A DNA stretch of 64,000 bases, taken from the NCBI RefSeq assembly GCF_040954645.1, contig NC_092810.1, positions 14,246,377 to 14,310,376 on the forward strand, written 5' to 3'. Shown here piece by piece: positions 44,880 to 56,192 of the stretch. Below the pieces are notes generated by a model that did no database searches, had not been told where the DNA came from, and saw only the letters and a program-made list of their open reading frames with translations. This stretch comes from Diabrotica undecimpunctata (taxonomy: Eukaryota > Arthropoda > Insecta > Coleoptera > Chrysomelidae). The stretch's first letter is position 1. Each line of letters starts with the position of its first letter. Position numbers and translations under genes: made by a program.

Positions 44880-46225
44880 ATAGCCACGTCTATGTCAATC
44901 TCACCTGCTCGTATGATGATCTAGATCATGGTCTTCTGGTACATCCTGCTAGATAACTAACAAGCTTCTGAAGTGTTTGCCGGGATAAGCAATCCACAAT
45001 TTACTGGCCAACGACTTAGTGCGGATGAGCTAGTAAGTAGAAGGACACCATGTTGTCCTGAGACTAATAAGAAATTGGTCTAGAAGGCAGAAGAACCAAG
45101 ACAGTGTCAACGGCATCAGAATGCAGAAGGCAACGAGAAAGCACTGGATTAAAGGTCCCTGATGACATATTTAGTATAAATTATAATGGCTAGCACTATT
45201 TGCGCAAGAGACAATATTGATTATGGTAATCGGATACCAAAATCCGGCAGGGGAGGATAACCATCAGTACATGCGGTCGTTAACATGCGAAATCCTTGCA
45301 CAAAAAACCAAAAAAAAAAATACTCAACCCTCTCAGATAAAAAGCTACCTTCTCAGCTACCTGGAATGTAAGAAGTAAGTATCTTGGAGAATTAGATAGC
45401 CTGGAAAATTGCATAATGTTATTAATAAGAAAGAGAGGCTAAATATAGCTATACTTGGGGTTAGCGATGTACAATGGTCAGGAAATGGAGAGATAATAAA
45501 TAACCACAATATTTATTACACTGGGGGAGACAAAACTGATCATTGATACGTAGTAGCTTTCATCATAGGCAACACTATTAGAAAATCAATGCTAGGTTTG
45601 ATTTAAATCTCAGAAAGAATAATAATGCTTAAAATTCTAGCACGGAACTGTAATATTAATATGATTTAAGTCTATGCTCCCACAGCTGGTAAGAGCAAAG
45701 ATGAGATCGAAAAGTTTTATTCAGAATTGCACAATACAATCAAGTTAACAACATCTAGAGACATTACTTACATTTTATGAGACTTTAATGCAAAAATTGG
45801 AGTAGGTACAGTTGAAAATATAGTTGGAAAGTTCGGATTAGGAACTAGAAACGAGAGAGGAGAAAGGCTCATAGAATTCTGCCAAGAAAAGAATATGGTT
45901 ATTGCCAATACTTGGTTCCAGCTTCCTAAGAGAAGACTATATATATTAACGTCTCCTTCACGTACAGAAAACCACATTGCCAGAAATCAGATATACTCAT
46001 AAAGAGCAGATAAAAATTCTATAACCTCATTTAAAACTTATCCTGAAGCAAATGTTAACTCAGACCACAATCCTTTAGTTGCTGACATGAAAATAAAATT
46101 AAAAAGAATTGAATTCAGAAAACAACAACCAAAAATTAATGTAAGAATGCTAAAAAATAAAGAAATAAAAAAGGACTTAATACATTCCGAAAATTTTCAG
46201 ACAAAAAAAAAATATAATCAATAGT
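44880..46225 (+). pseudogene. Family A LINE 5' part with endonuclease
   Basis: The 5' leader (44880-45380) resembles the leader of the LINE at 51240-51560 (ACCAAGACAGTGTCAACGGC-type against AATGGTCAACGACATAAGGA). The endonuclease follows in pieces: TWNVRS-like start, LNIAILGVSDVQWSGNGEII, VYAPTAGKSKDEIEKFYSEL, DFNAKIGVGTVENIVGKFGL, NERGERLIEFCQEKNMVIAN and SDHNPLVADMKIKLKR. It is cut at about 46225, before the RT. Stops include one just before DFNAKIG. The catalytic Asn/Asp pattern of APE-type nucleases is visible. Confidence 0.7.
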
Positions 46226-46479
46226 CTTATAATGGTGCCCAAAGTGATCTATTTTTAAATATCCTTAAATCCTTTGGTAGGACATGAGACAACTGTACCC
46301 CAGTAGTGTTTTATATTGGGACCAATGTGTCCCATTATTATTACATGAATAAATTTTAAAAATAATTTTATTAAAAGAAATATAAAATAAAATAAAAAAT
46401 AACAGTAATGTCTTAAAAGTACGTCTTACATTACGGTTAGTCATAGGCGATACATTGTTTCGATTCATGTCTCTTTCTT

Positions 46480-46800
46480 ACTGAGAGAACATGTGGCATC
46501 TCCTGCTGGTCGACATTCACCATGCTCTTTTGGCCTTTGAAATTTCTTTCAAAGATTTTTTTTACTTTGGCTTTGAGTCTGCTATGTTCTTGTCAGCTGC
46601 CCTGCCAAAGGAACTAAAAAACTTAGGATCAGTACCATGGATGCCTGACTTTTGGATAAAACTATCATTTTGAAAGACTACCTGAGACTTCCCACTTAAA
46701 TTTCCTATAAAGTTTGTAGCGGCTTTTGTTTGTCACACTCTACAATTGCTAGGTCGTCCGCGTATCCCATAATTTGTGTTGAACTTTGATTAATTGATTT
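46480..46800 (-). pseudogene. LINE reverse transcriptase fragment (weak)
   Basis: The minus strand near 46790-46740 reads STQIMGYADDLAIVECD, a good catalytic motif of a non-LTR reverse transcriptase. Downstream frames are disrupted. Only the motif supports the call. Confidence 0.45.
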
Positions 46801-47572
46801 TTTCAGATATGAAACTAATTTGAAACTTATAATATAAAATATAATGATTATACATATTAGGTCCTTTAGTCATTTATTAAATCAAATGAACTATAATAAT
46901 TACTGTACGTCAGTAAAGATTAACGCTCTAGTAGTACTTTATGTTGGGTCGAATTTAATTAATTAAGTTTTTGGCCAAACTGCACAATCACCACAAGTCG
47001 ACAACGATAATGTTATATTCCATACTCTGATGCTTTTTATCCAAAGTTTAGCTATCGAATTTCGATATTACCGGAATTTAAATGAAAGTCTTTTGTGTAA
47101 CTGGAATATGCAACTCATCGGCTACTGTTTCCATGCTGAAACAATTGAAAATGGAGAAGTGAGCAGGAAATTTCCAATAATGGAAGATTAATATTATATA
47201 GTAATTGAATGACGTGTCAGTCTACCATTAATTGCAATTCAATAATGTAAATTATTGCGCATTCGAATGGACAAAGTTCATCACGACTGACGCGGGTAAT
47301 TCCGCATAACTCGGCGAATCTCTATAATTGAGGTAGTTTCACACAAACACCGCTATCACCGATGAGGTTGCTGAATGTTCGGTGCGATTTGTTGTTTTGC
47401 TCTGCTCTCGAATTAAGATTTTGTTAGAAAACTTTTAGTGCATACGATGACGTTGTAATAGGAATAATATGCCTATAGCTATAATGTAGTGGAATAGTAC
47501 GCACAATATTGTACAAAATAATCAGTACATAAAATTATATGTCTAATTATTGTATGCGCAATATGTACGTGT
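46801..47572. other. No gene recognised
   Basis: AT-rich spacer left of the RTE insertion. No motif or repeat identified. Confidence 0.4.
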
Positions 47573-47586
47573 TATAATTAGCTTAT

Positions 47587-50500
47587 ATCAGTCAGGCCAT
47601 GGAGCTGGGGTATCTACATTGTATAAATGACGTGTACCCTATCCTCCATGCTATGGCATGCTGGACGAGCCATACAGTCTGTAGTCAACACCCCGAGGTG
47701 TGAGCGGGAACACAAATTGTATCAATACTCATACGCTTATGAAACGCACCTGGCGGATCATAAGGGCCTTCACATTTTACTCTGTTTCAACTTGTCTTGA
47801 GTAAAATGTCTTTAATCTTTCCTATCAGCCTCTCTTGGCTAACTCTCGTTTTTTTTCCGACCCCGAATGGCTATTAGGTTTCCGAGGGCAGACGGGTCAC
47901 TACATTTACTCCTACTACATACTATTCACAAATCCTGGTCCTCCAATTCTGGGGGTTTGAACGATGGGCCAGCACCCCTTCTTCTAGAAAAAAGTTATTT
48001 GCTAAAAATTTCGATCAAGAGCCTCGGAATAAGGACGGAAACAAAAGACGACGACTGCTACGAACAAGGACTATGAGATTGGCCACATGGAATGTACAAG
48101 GTCTAAGAACCAAGGAAACTGAAGTTTTTCAAGAATTAGAACGACAACAAATAGACATATGCGTTCTTACAGAAACAAAAAAGAAAGGAAAGGGAAATGA
48201 AATCAAGAACGACTATATTCATTTATACAGTGGAGTTGAAAAATCATTAAGAGCAAAAAGAGATGTGTCTATAGCCGTGCATACAAAACTCAAAAACAAT
48301 ATCAAGAGTTGGGAAGAGATAGACGAGCAGATCATTATGATGGATCTTGAGAAACATGGGGAGACGATAGTTATAATAGGAGTATATGCTCCTAGTGACG
48401 ATTCTGATACAAAAGTTAAGGATGAATTCTATGACAAATTGCTTGACGTGTTGACCCATGTAAACCGATCCAAAGAAATATGCCTATTAGGAGATTTCAA
48501 TGCTCGGGTAGGCAAAAAATTACAAGACAATGTGGTAGGAAGATATGGTGAAGACAAAATAAACAACAACGGAGAGCGACTCATCGATCTTTGTGAAACA
48601 TTACAGCTTAAAATAATGAATGGATTTTATCAGCACAAAGATATACATAAATTTACCTGGGAACAACCAAAGAAAAAGATAAAATCTATAATCGACTATC
48701 TCATCCAACCAGAAAACAAAAGGCTCCAAACAAATGACGTAAGGGTGTATCGTGGTGCCGAATGCGGATCTGACCACTATATGGTGGTCGCAAAAATAAC
48801 CATACACTACAGGAAAGTAAACAAGAACAAAATTGAACAGGAGAAGGTAGTAGCTTCCACAAAGATAAGATATAATATTGATAGCCTCAAACACGAATCA
48901 GTACAATTCCTCTACAAACTTAGACTAGCCTCAAAACTAACTCACTTAACTCGAAGAGAAACAGCCGAAAAAGAATATCAAGATATAAAAAATTGCATTC
49001 ATCAGGCGGCCAAAGAGGCATTGGGGTACGAAGAAGCTGACAAAAGAAAAAATCCTGAGTGGTGGAACGAAGAAGTAGGAAAATTAATTAAAGACAAAAA
49101 AATCTTATCAAACATGGCTATCCACGAAAGACTCAGAAGACCGCAGAATTTACAGCAGACTCAACAGGGAAGCAAAGAAGGAAGTCACTAAAAGAAAAAA
49201 CGAAATGTGGGAAGAGAAATGCGAAGAGATGGACCGATGCTTAGGAGGAACCAAAGTGACACAAGCTTGGAAATTCATAAAAAGTATTAGAAAAGAAAGA
49301 AAAGATGAGGGAAATATAAACCTGATTCAAAATAAAAAGTGGGAAAAATATTACGAAACGCTATTAACAGAAAGTAGGCACGAATTTATGGAAAGACCTG
49401 ACCATATCTCAATGACAGAAAACTCAGAGGTGCATAAGATAAACAAAGAAGAACTGAAAAAAGAATTGAAACAAATGAAAAATGGAAAAACACCCGGGCC
49501 TGGAGACATTCCCATCGAGTTGGTGAAACATGGACCGGATGCTCTTTTGGAAAGCTTAGTGAATATTTTTAATAAATGCTTAATTGAAGGCCAAACGATT
49601 CCAGACGATTGGAATTTGGCCCACATTAGCCCCATTTATAAAAAGGGAGACAGAAAAGAATGCGGAAATTATAGAGGCATTAGCGTAACTAGCTCGCTGG
49701 AAGGTTATATGGTCGTATATTGAAAAGAAGAATAGAAGAGGAGTATAAAGAAATTGAAGAACAAAGCGGCTTCAGAGCAGGAAGATCGTGCGTGGACAAC
49801 ACATTTACCCTTCAACAAGTAATTGAAAAACGAACAGCTCGAAACCTCCCTACGCATCTGGTATTTATAGATCTGGAGAAGGCTTATGATACAGTTCCTT
49901 TAAAACTCTTATTTAGTGTCTTGACGAAAACGGACCTTAGTAAAACATATCTAAAAGCAATACTGAACATCTATAAATGTCCTCAAAGCACTGTAAAAAC
50001 AGGAAATACTTTCTCAAGGGTATTTACAGTAACGAAAGGCTTGAGACAAGGATGTTGTCTTTCCCCCACCCTATTTAAAATATATATCCAAGAAGCACTG
50101 CACCAGTGGAGACAAAAATGTGCGGGAATGGGGTTGAAGCTTAACAACCATTATCTGACAACGCTGTTCTTTGCAGATGATCAAGTACTAATTGCAAGCT
50201 GTGAAGAAGATGCAGATTATATGCTTAGAAAGCTCAAAGATGAATACGAAAAATGGGGGATGAGTATGAATATGTCTAAAACAGAATATATGCGAATAGG
50301 CAGTGAAGACGAAGACCCGGATTTGGAAATTAGACAAATGAAAAGGTGCTACGAATACAAATATTTGGGAAGTATTATCTGCAGTAAAGGAACAACGGAA
50401 CGAGATATAGACTATAGAGTGCAACAAGGCAGGAAGAGTGTTCAAATTCTGAATTCGATACTTTGGTCCAACAAAGCTACTATGAAAACTAAAATGACTA

Positions 50501-50941
50501 TCTACAAAGTAATTGTAGAGCCAATTGTTACATATGGAGCAGAATGTTGGCAAATGACAGCAAAAGGAAAGAAAAAAGTTGACACGGTTGAAATGGACTA
50601 CCTTAGAAGAGCTTGCCGTATATCAAGAGTAGAACGTATACCTAATTCTGAAATTAGAAGAAAAACAGATAGAGTACATACAACTTCTGAAAGAATAGAA
50701 ACTAGACAGTTAATATGGTATCGACACGTACAGAGGATGGACGACAACAGATGGCCAAAAAGAGCTATGGAATACAATCCAAGTAATAGAAGGAAACGAG
50801 GAAGACCAGCCAAGTCTTGGATACAAGGTGTTATGGAAACCATGAAAGACAGAGCCATTGATGAAGACACCTGGAGAGATAGAAAAAGATGGCGATCGAA
50901 ATGCGGGAAGCGGCAGAAGCTGTAGGATCCCCGCTTATATA
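47587..50941 (+). mobile_element. Nearly complete RTE-like LINE with TSD, 3.36 kb
   Basis: TATAATTAGCTTAT at 47573-47586 and 50942-50955 is a perfect 14-bp TSD, although its first bases could be shared with the TATA tail. Inside lie a 5' UTR of about 490 bp, one long coding region with endonuclease and reverse transcriptase, and a very short 3' UTR (about 10-15 bp) ending in a TA repeat. Total size and the short tail fit RTE elements. Only two single-base frameshifts are seen, so this is a young or well-kept copy. Confidence 0.88.
48073..50925 (+). pseudogene. RTE LINE polyprotein (endonuclease-RT), two frameshifts
   Basis: The ATG at 48073 gives MRLATWNVQGLRTKETEVFQ, the endonuclease start. 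Further motifs are ICVLTETKKKG (metal-binding Glu), IIGVYAPSDD, ICLLGDFNARVGKK, TWEQPKKKIKSIIDYLI and GSDHYMVVAKI. The frame shifts in an A-run at 49101-49107. The linker (49110-49700) then gives KNGKTPGPGDIPIELVKHG and CGNYRGISVTSSL. One base appears lost at about 49700. From there the RT reads EEQSGFRAGRSCVDNTFTLQ, LVFIDLEKAYDTVPLK, KGLRQGCCLSPTLFKIY and LFFADDQVLIAS (catalytic, 50165-50200). It ends with the WYRHVQRMDDNRWPKRAMEY and KRGRPAKSW tail. All catalytic motifs are present. The two shifts could be assembly errors. Confidence 0.88.
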
Positions 50942-50955
50942 TATAATTAGCTTAT

Positions 50956-51239
50956 TATCTAGATTTAGCGATATGGCTCGCACTCCCCTTAAGAGGAAAA
51001 TTCACTTATCCCAGATACCTACGGTATCAAAAGGATTGAGCTCTTGTGGGACTTTTGCCGTGTTAAAGAGCCCTAGGTGACTTGGTATGCTAAAGAATCT
51101 CCCAAAAATTTTCGAACACATCTACACATCAGCGAGGAGTACAGCTTTCTGTCTTATAGAGATGTTTATTTAGACACAGCTGTTTTATGTTCTGCAGGTA
51201 GCTGGTAGGAACTCTTTAAATTCTTGAAGATAGTTCTAT
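50956..51239. other. Spacer between two LINEs
   Basis: No feature recognised, apart from possibly the very start of the next LINE's leader. Confidence 0.35.
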
Positions 51240-52947
51240 CAGGGAAAATAAATCAATCCCTGCCCTGCCACAACGGCAGCCACGGCGGAGAAGCAAAACT
51301 TCAGTACTGTGCGGATGGCGTAAGTGGCAACCCTCGATTTTAGGGTTGATATATAATTAAGTCAAATACTGTTTAACGGTTTCGGGCGGAGGATCTGGTA
51401 GATGTAAGGGCACTCTTTTGTTCTGAGATAAAGAAATCTATCTCGAATGCGGATGAACCAAGGAATGGTCAACGACATAAGGATACAAAAGGCAACAGGG
51501 AACCGCTGCAATAAAGACTCGTAGAGTACCTCTAGAAATCATCATGGCAGTTAGTGACAAGCATCACCGTACTAATCATGGTTCTCGCGACATGAAATGT
51601 TAGAAGCATGTAAGAGCCTGGTAAATTAAGGAACATAGAACAAAAAATGATGCGACTTAAGATCGACATATTGAGAATAAGTGACATAAGATGGCTCCAC
51701 TCCGGCGAACTAAGTACAACCAATGGTCGACTTTTCTACTCTAGTAGTACCGGCAGCCAACATCGGTGTGGAGTAGCAAATAATGTCAATAAAAAAGTTG
51801 CAAAATCAGTTGTAGGCTTTATACATGATAATACAAATGATGACAACACATAGGAAATTCAACCTTATTTAGATTTATGCGCCAACAGCCAATAAAACAG
51901 AATAAGAAATTGAAAAATTTCACGATGGCCTTCAAAAAACCCTACAAAATACAACATCTAGAGATATGACAGTACTTATGGGTGATTTTAACGCCAAAGA
52001 TGGAGAAGGAAGATGTAAGTCTACTGTAGGACCATATGGACTCGGTGTTTGAAATGAGAGAGAAGAACACCTTATAGAATTCTGCCTAGAACATAATCTT
52101 GCGGTAATGAATACTTTTTTCAAACTGCCTAAAAGACACCTTTACACTTGGAAATCGCGAGCTGACAAGGTCGATAAAATTCTTAGAAACCAAACTGATT
52201 ATATCTTTATAAACTACAGATACCAACACGCAATATAATCGGTGAAAGAGTACCCATGTGCAGACATGGCGTTGGACCAAAATCCTCTTGTAGCAATATT
52301 CGAAATTCACTTAAAAATAATACAAAAAAGCTACAAAAGTGATAAACTAAACATACAAATATTAGAATCAGAAGAAGACAAAGAAAAACTAAAACAAGAA
52401 ATTAATGCAAACCTAGAATCCACACCGAGTCAATTGATGGTAATGTAGAACAAAAGTGGCAATTCTTTAAAAAGCAATTATTGAACCAAGTCGCAGGGAA
52501 CTCACAACAATCAAATGCAAGAAAGGAGACTGGAAAACAAAAGAAATCTTGGAAACGATATAGGACAGAAGGGAAAAGAATATCAACATAACTCAGTATC
52601 AATAGCTGCATAATCAAATAAGAAGGAAAATATGAAAAGCTAAAGAGACTTATTTCACTGAAAAGTGCCAAGAAATAGAAGACTTACAAAACAAATATGA
52701 TAACTTTAATCTCCATAAGAAAGTTAAAGAATTAGCTGGGGTAGCAAAACAAAAAACTCTAAGCATACTATTGGATAAATAAGGAAACATTTTAGTGGAG
52801 ACAGAACAAAAATTAGGAAGATGGAAAGAATATATAGAGGAATTATTCCACGACCAGAGGCAGAAAAATATATATGAAGATAATCAGAGTAAAGACGAGC
52901 GACCCGAAATAACAAAGTCCATGAAAAATAATAAAGCCGCTGGTTCA
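51240..52947 (+). pseudogene. Family A LINE, endonuclease and RT entry
   Basis: Leader at 51240-51580, then a broken endonuclease: MMRLKIDILRISDIRWLHSG, GVANNVNKKVAKSVVGFI, VLMGDFNAKDGEGRC-like, FCLEHNLAVMNTFFKLPKRH. The linker ends in MKNNKAAGSE at 52947, the point where RT begins. Another copy is inserted here and the LINE resumes at 53420. Stops and frameshifts are frequent. Together with 53420-54806 this is a near full-length family A element. Confidence 0.75.
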
Positions 52948-53410
52948 GAGGCATTGAAGATTCGCCTTTTCCGCTGCTACGTGTTCTCGGTCTTACTTTA
53001 CGGTGTCGAGTCCTGGACTGTGAATAAAATCGATCTAAATCGCCTTGAGGCTTTCGAAATATGGTGCTATAGAAGAATTATAAAAGTTTTCTGCGTGGAG
53101 AAGATTCGAAATTCCACAATACTAGAACGTCTTAGCAAGACTACTGAGATCATAAAAAGCATCAAGCAGAGAAAACTGGAGTATTTCGGACATGTAATGA
53201 GAGGTCCCAAATATAGGTTGCTACAAAATATCATGCAAGGAAAAATAGCAGGCAAACGCAGTCCAGGACGAAGAAGAACCTCATGGTTAAAGAACTTGCG
53301 AGATTGGTATGGTGTTAATACAAGCATGCTATTTAGGGTGGCAGTGAATAAAATTAAGATAACTATGATGGTAACCAACGTTCTAAACGGACATGGTACA
53401 TGAAGAAGAA
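52948..53410 (+). mobile_element. 5'-truncated family A copy nested in family A LINE
   Basis: GCTGGTTCA (52939-52947) and GCTGGTCCA (53411-53419) flank it, a 9-bp TSD with one mismatch. The insert is the 3' end of another family A LINE: IRLFRCYVFSVLLYGVESWT, FEIWCYRRIIKVF, KLEYFGHVMRG, RRRTSWLKNLRDWYGV and KITMMVTNVLNGHGT, then the GAAGAAGAA tail. By chance it is in frame with the host, so a 202-codon chimeric frame (52795-53403) is open. Confidence 0.75.
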
Positions 53411-53419
53411 GCTGGTCCA

Positions 53420-54806
53420 AATTAAATACCAAGTAATTGCCAAAACTGGTCAATGAAAAAAACATAGATCTTTTAGTCTAACTACTGAACACAATCTATT
53501 TCACAGGAATCATTCCACGTGAAATGTTGACATCAACATTTATTTGTCTACCACAGAAAGTAAATGCCAAAGAATGTAGTGATTATCAAATAATCAGTCT
53601 AATGTCACATACCTTAAAAACCCTGCTAAAAATCATCCATACTAGAATACATGCTAATCTGGAGATGGACATTAGTGATTCCCAGTTTGGATTTCGGAAT
53701 GGAGTGGGCACAAGAAAGGCACTATTTTCTTTTAACGTGCTGACTCAAAGATGTTTGGATGTTAATCGAGATCTTTATGTATGCTTTATAGACTACAACA
53801 AGGCACTCGATAAGGTAAAACATGACCGACATAGAAGTACTCAAAAACAAGAATCTAGATGTGAGGGATGTAATATTGATATCAAATGTGAAGAAGTGAA
53901 GGGGTCAGGCAAGCATACTGTCGCGGTTATTGTTTAATGCTTATTCTGAAGAAACCATACAAGAAGCTTTGGTAAACGAGACAGTCGGCATAAAAGTGTT
54001 TAATTAAAAACATTAGATATGCCGACGATTCAGTCATAATAGCCGACAACTTGGAAGACTTAAAAAGAATAATGAACAAAATATTAAGATATAGTGGAGA
54101 ATACGGACTTTCTCTTAACATAAAAGAAATCAAACTCATGAAAATTAGCAAGGACAACAATACAAACGAAATATTAACGGTAGGCCGCCAGCAGATTGAG
54201 AGAGTAAAAAGATATACTTACTTGAGAACGATAATCACAGAAAATAACGATTATACTGCAGAAATAAGAGTCAGAATTAAAAAAACACGTGCCAACTTGG
54301 TGAAAATAAAAAAGATTTTATGCAGCAAAGATCTGACATTGACCCTCAGAATAAGGCTAATTAAATGCTATGTACACAGTGTGCTCTACTATGGAGCTGA
54401 ATAATGGACATTAAACCGGAATATAATAAAACGACTTAACGCGTTTGAAATATGGACATTTAGAAGAATGTTAAGGATTCCATGGGTAGATAGAGTCACG
54501 AATACAGAAGTGTTAAGGAGAATAGGCAGAGAGAGGGAAATGGAAAATACAATAAAAGGAAGGAAATATCTCGGACTTTTGATGAGAGGCGAAAAATATA
54601 TCTTGAGTCTTGAGACTCATAATTCAAATAAGGAAAAGTAAAGGGTAGAAGAAGCGTAGGAAAAAGACGCGTTTCCTGGTTGAAGAATTCTGAGAGAGTG
54701 GTTTGGTTGCAGCTCAAGGAGATGTTAGAGCAGCTGCCTCGAAGGTCAGAATAGCCATAATGATGGCCAACCTTCGTCACGCAGATGTCACTTAAAAAAG
54801 AAGAAG
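53420..54806 (+). pseudogene. Family A LINE reverse transcriptase, right part
   Basis: Continues the host LINE: KLVNEKNIDLLV, TSTFICLPQKVNAKECSDYQ, QFGFRNGVGTRKALFSFNVL, YVCFIDYNKALDKVKHD. The YADD region is damaged (ICRRFSHNS-like, in the frame shift of IRYADDSVI, about 54018-54045). Then come YGLSLNIKEIKLMKISKDN, AFEIWTFRRMLRIPWVDRVT and VRIAIMMANLRHADVT, with tail TTAAAAAAGAAGAAG at 54792-54806. Several frameshifts. Confidence 0.75.
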
Positions 54807-54961
54807 TTTTATGTTCTCCGGGAGGTTTTTGGGAATAACACCAGTAGTAGATACGATAATAGGTAGTGTCTTGGCACTTTTCATTCTATATTGTCTTCTG
54901 ATTTGTATTTCTACAAATTTTTTAGATCTCTGTACTTGGCGATCTTTTAGATCTTATATAT

Positions 54962-54970
<9 letters not shown>

Positions 54971-55029
<59 letters not shown>
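54971..55029. repeat. TA microsatellite, left of palindrome
   Basis: Pure TA run of 59 bp, preceded by a short CA run. Confidence 0.95.
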
Positions 55030-55031
<2 letters not shown>

Positions 55032-55060
55032 AATTTGAAATTTCCGCGGGAGCTATATGT

Positions 55061-55345
55061 GGTTTCAGTTGTTTTCCGGGTTTGACTCCGCGTTAAATAT
55101 TTTTGGTTTTTAGAAAAACCATTGTTTTGACGACGTTTCGGCAAGGTCACACTTGCCATTGTCAAGTCAGATTCTGCTTCGTCTTGATGTTACAGGCGAT
55201 GTTACAGTTCGCCTGTAACATCAAGACGAAGCAGAATCTGACTTGACAATGGCAAGTGTGACCTTGCCGAAACGTCGTCAAAACAATGGTTTTTCTAAAA
55301 ACCAAAAATATTTAACGCGGAGTCAAACCCGGAAAACAACTGAAA

Positions 55346-55347
<2 letters not shown>
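55061..55347. repeat. Perfect palindrome, 138-bp arms, 11-bp spacer
   Basis: 55061-55198 and 55210-55347 are exact reverse complements; spacer 55199-55209. Each arm contains stem GGCAAG/CUUGCC, then CGAAACGUCG and an outer UUGAC/GUCAA pairing. This is the layout of Penelope-type hammerhead repeats but without the CUGANGA core. TA microsatellites lie on both sides. Inverted Penelope pseudo-LTRs or an assembly artefact are both possible. Confidence 0.9.

Positions 55348-55420
<73 letters not shown>
55348..55420. repeat. TA microsatellite, right of palindrome
   Basis: TA run of about 73 bp, joined directly to the right arm. Confidence 0.95.
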
Positions 55421-55423
<3 letters not shown>

Positions 55424-56192
55424 TATAATATTACATATTTATTCACATTACGTATCTTTTGGACTTGTAAATTTTACTACAAATTGCAACAAACAACTGT
55501 ATATTAATTACTTCCAATATTGACTTATTTCCACTTCACTAAAAGTGAAAAATACAGAGCCTGACCCATTGAAGTGTATAATACCTGGCTTTGTTATTTA
55601 TGTAAATTACTTGAAAACTGACGGCTGATTTTAAAAATTCCGAATCCCATATTCACATAGGTTCAAAAATTGTACCACGCACCGAATATCCTCATACGGT
55701 TTTTGTATAATTTGACTTTATAAACTTTTTATTTTGGCGTGTTGATGACTAAAATACGTTATGTAGATCAGGAAATTGAAATTTTCTAAATACACCCACT
55801 GATACAGGTATCTAAGATTTGAAGAAAATTTCATTTACAATTGAAGACACAAGTGCATAAAGGATCTATGTAACAATTTTTTTTTAATCAATTTTTAAGC
55901 TTAGTAGGTCTGTTTTAAACCCTAAATTTGCTTTATAAGATTTATCTGGCTTAAAAACGTTTAGCAACGATTTAATTAGGGGATAAAGGATCTATGTACC
56001 AAGCAATATTTTATTACAAAAGTGCATAAAAGATCCATGTGCTCAATATTGTACATATATCTTTTATGCCTGACCAAACGGATTGCTGTTGTCATGTCAT
56101 GTTACATAGATCCCTAAAGTTAGGTTATGTTCTTTACATATAAAATCGTACTGTGTACTTTTATAGTGAAAATAGTGAAATAAGTTGCAAAA
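55421..56192. other. Unassigned; repeated GCATAAAGGATCTATGT-like words
   Basis: The word GTGCATAAAGGATCTATGT occurs near 55852, with variants near 55983 and 56022 and inverted forms near 56066-56110 (ATCTTTTATGC, ACATAGATCC). These may be subterminal repeats of the mobile element whose gene starts at 56193. Confidence 0.45.

Noticed and set aside
46265..46673. Two short frames near 46.3-46.7 kb as small genes
   Set aside because: The region contains a minus-strand YADD-type LINE remnant and no sign of a separate gene.
55243..55428. Reading frames across the palindrome and TA runs (repeated on both strands)
   Set aside because: Identical peptides on both strands follow from the palindrome, and the poly Tyr-Ile tails come from the TA microsatellite. 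Not a gene.
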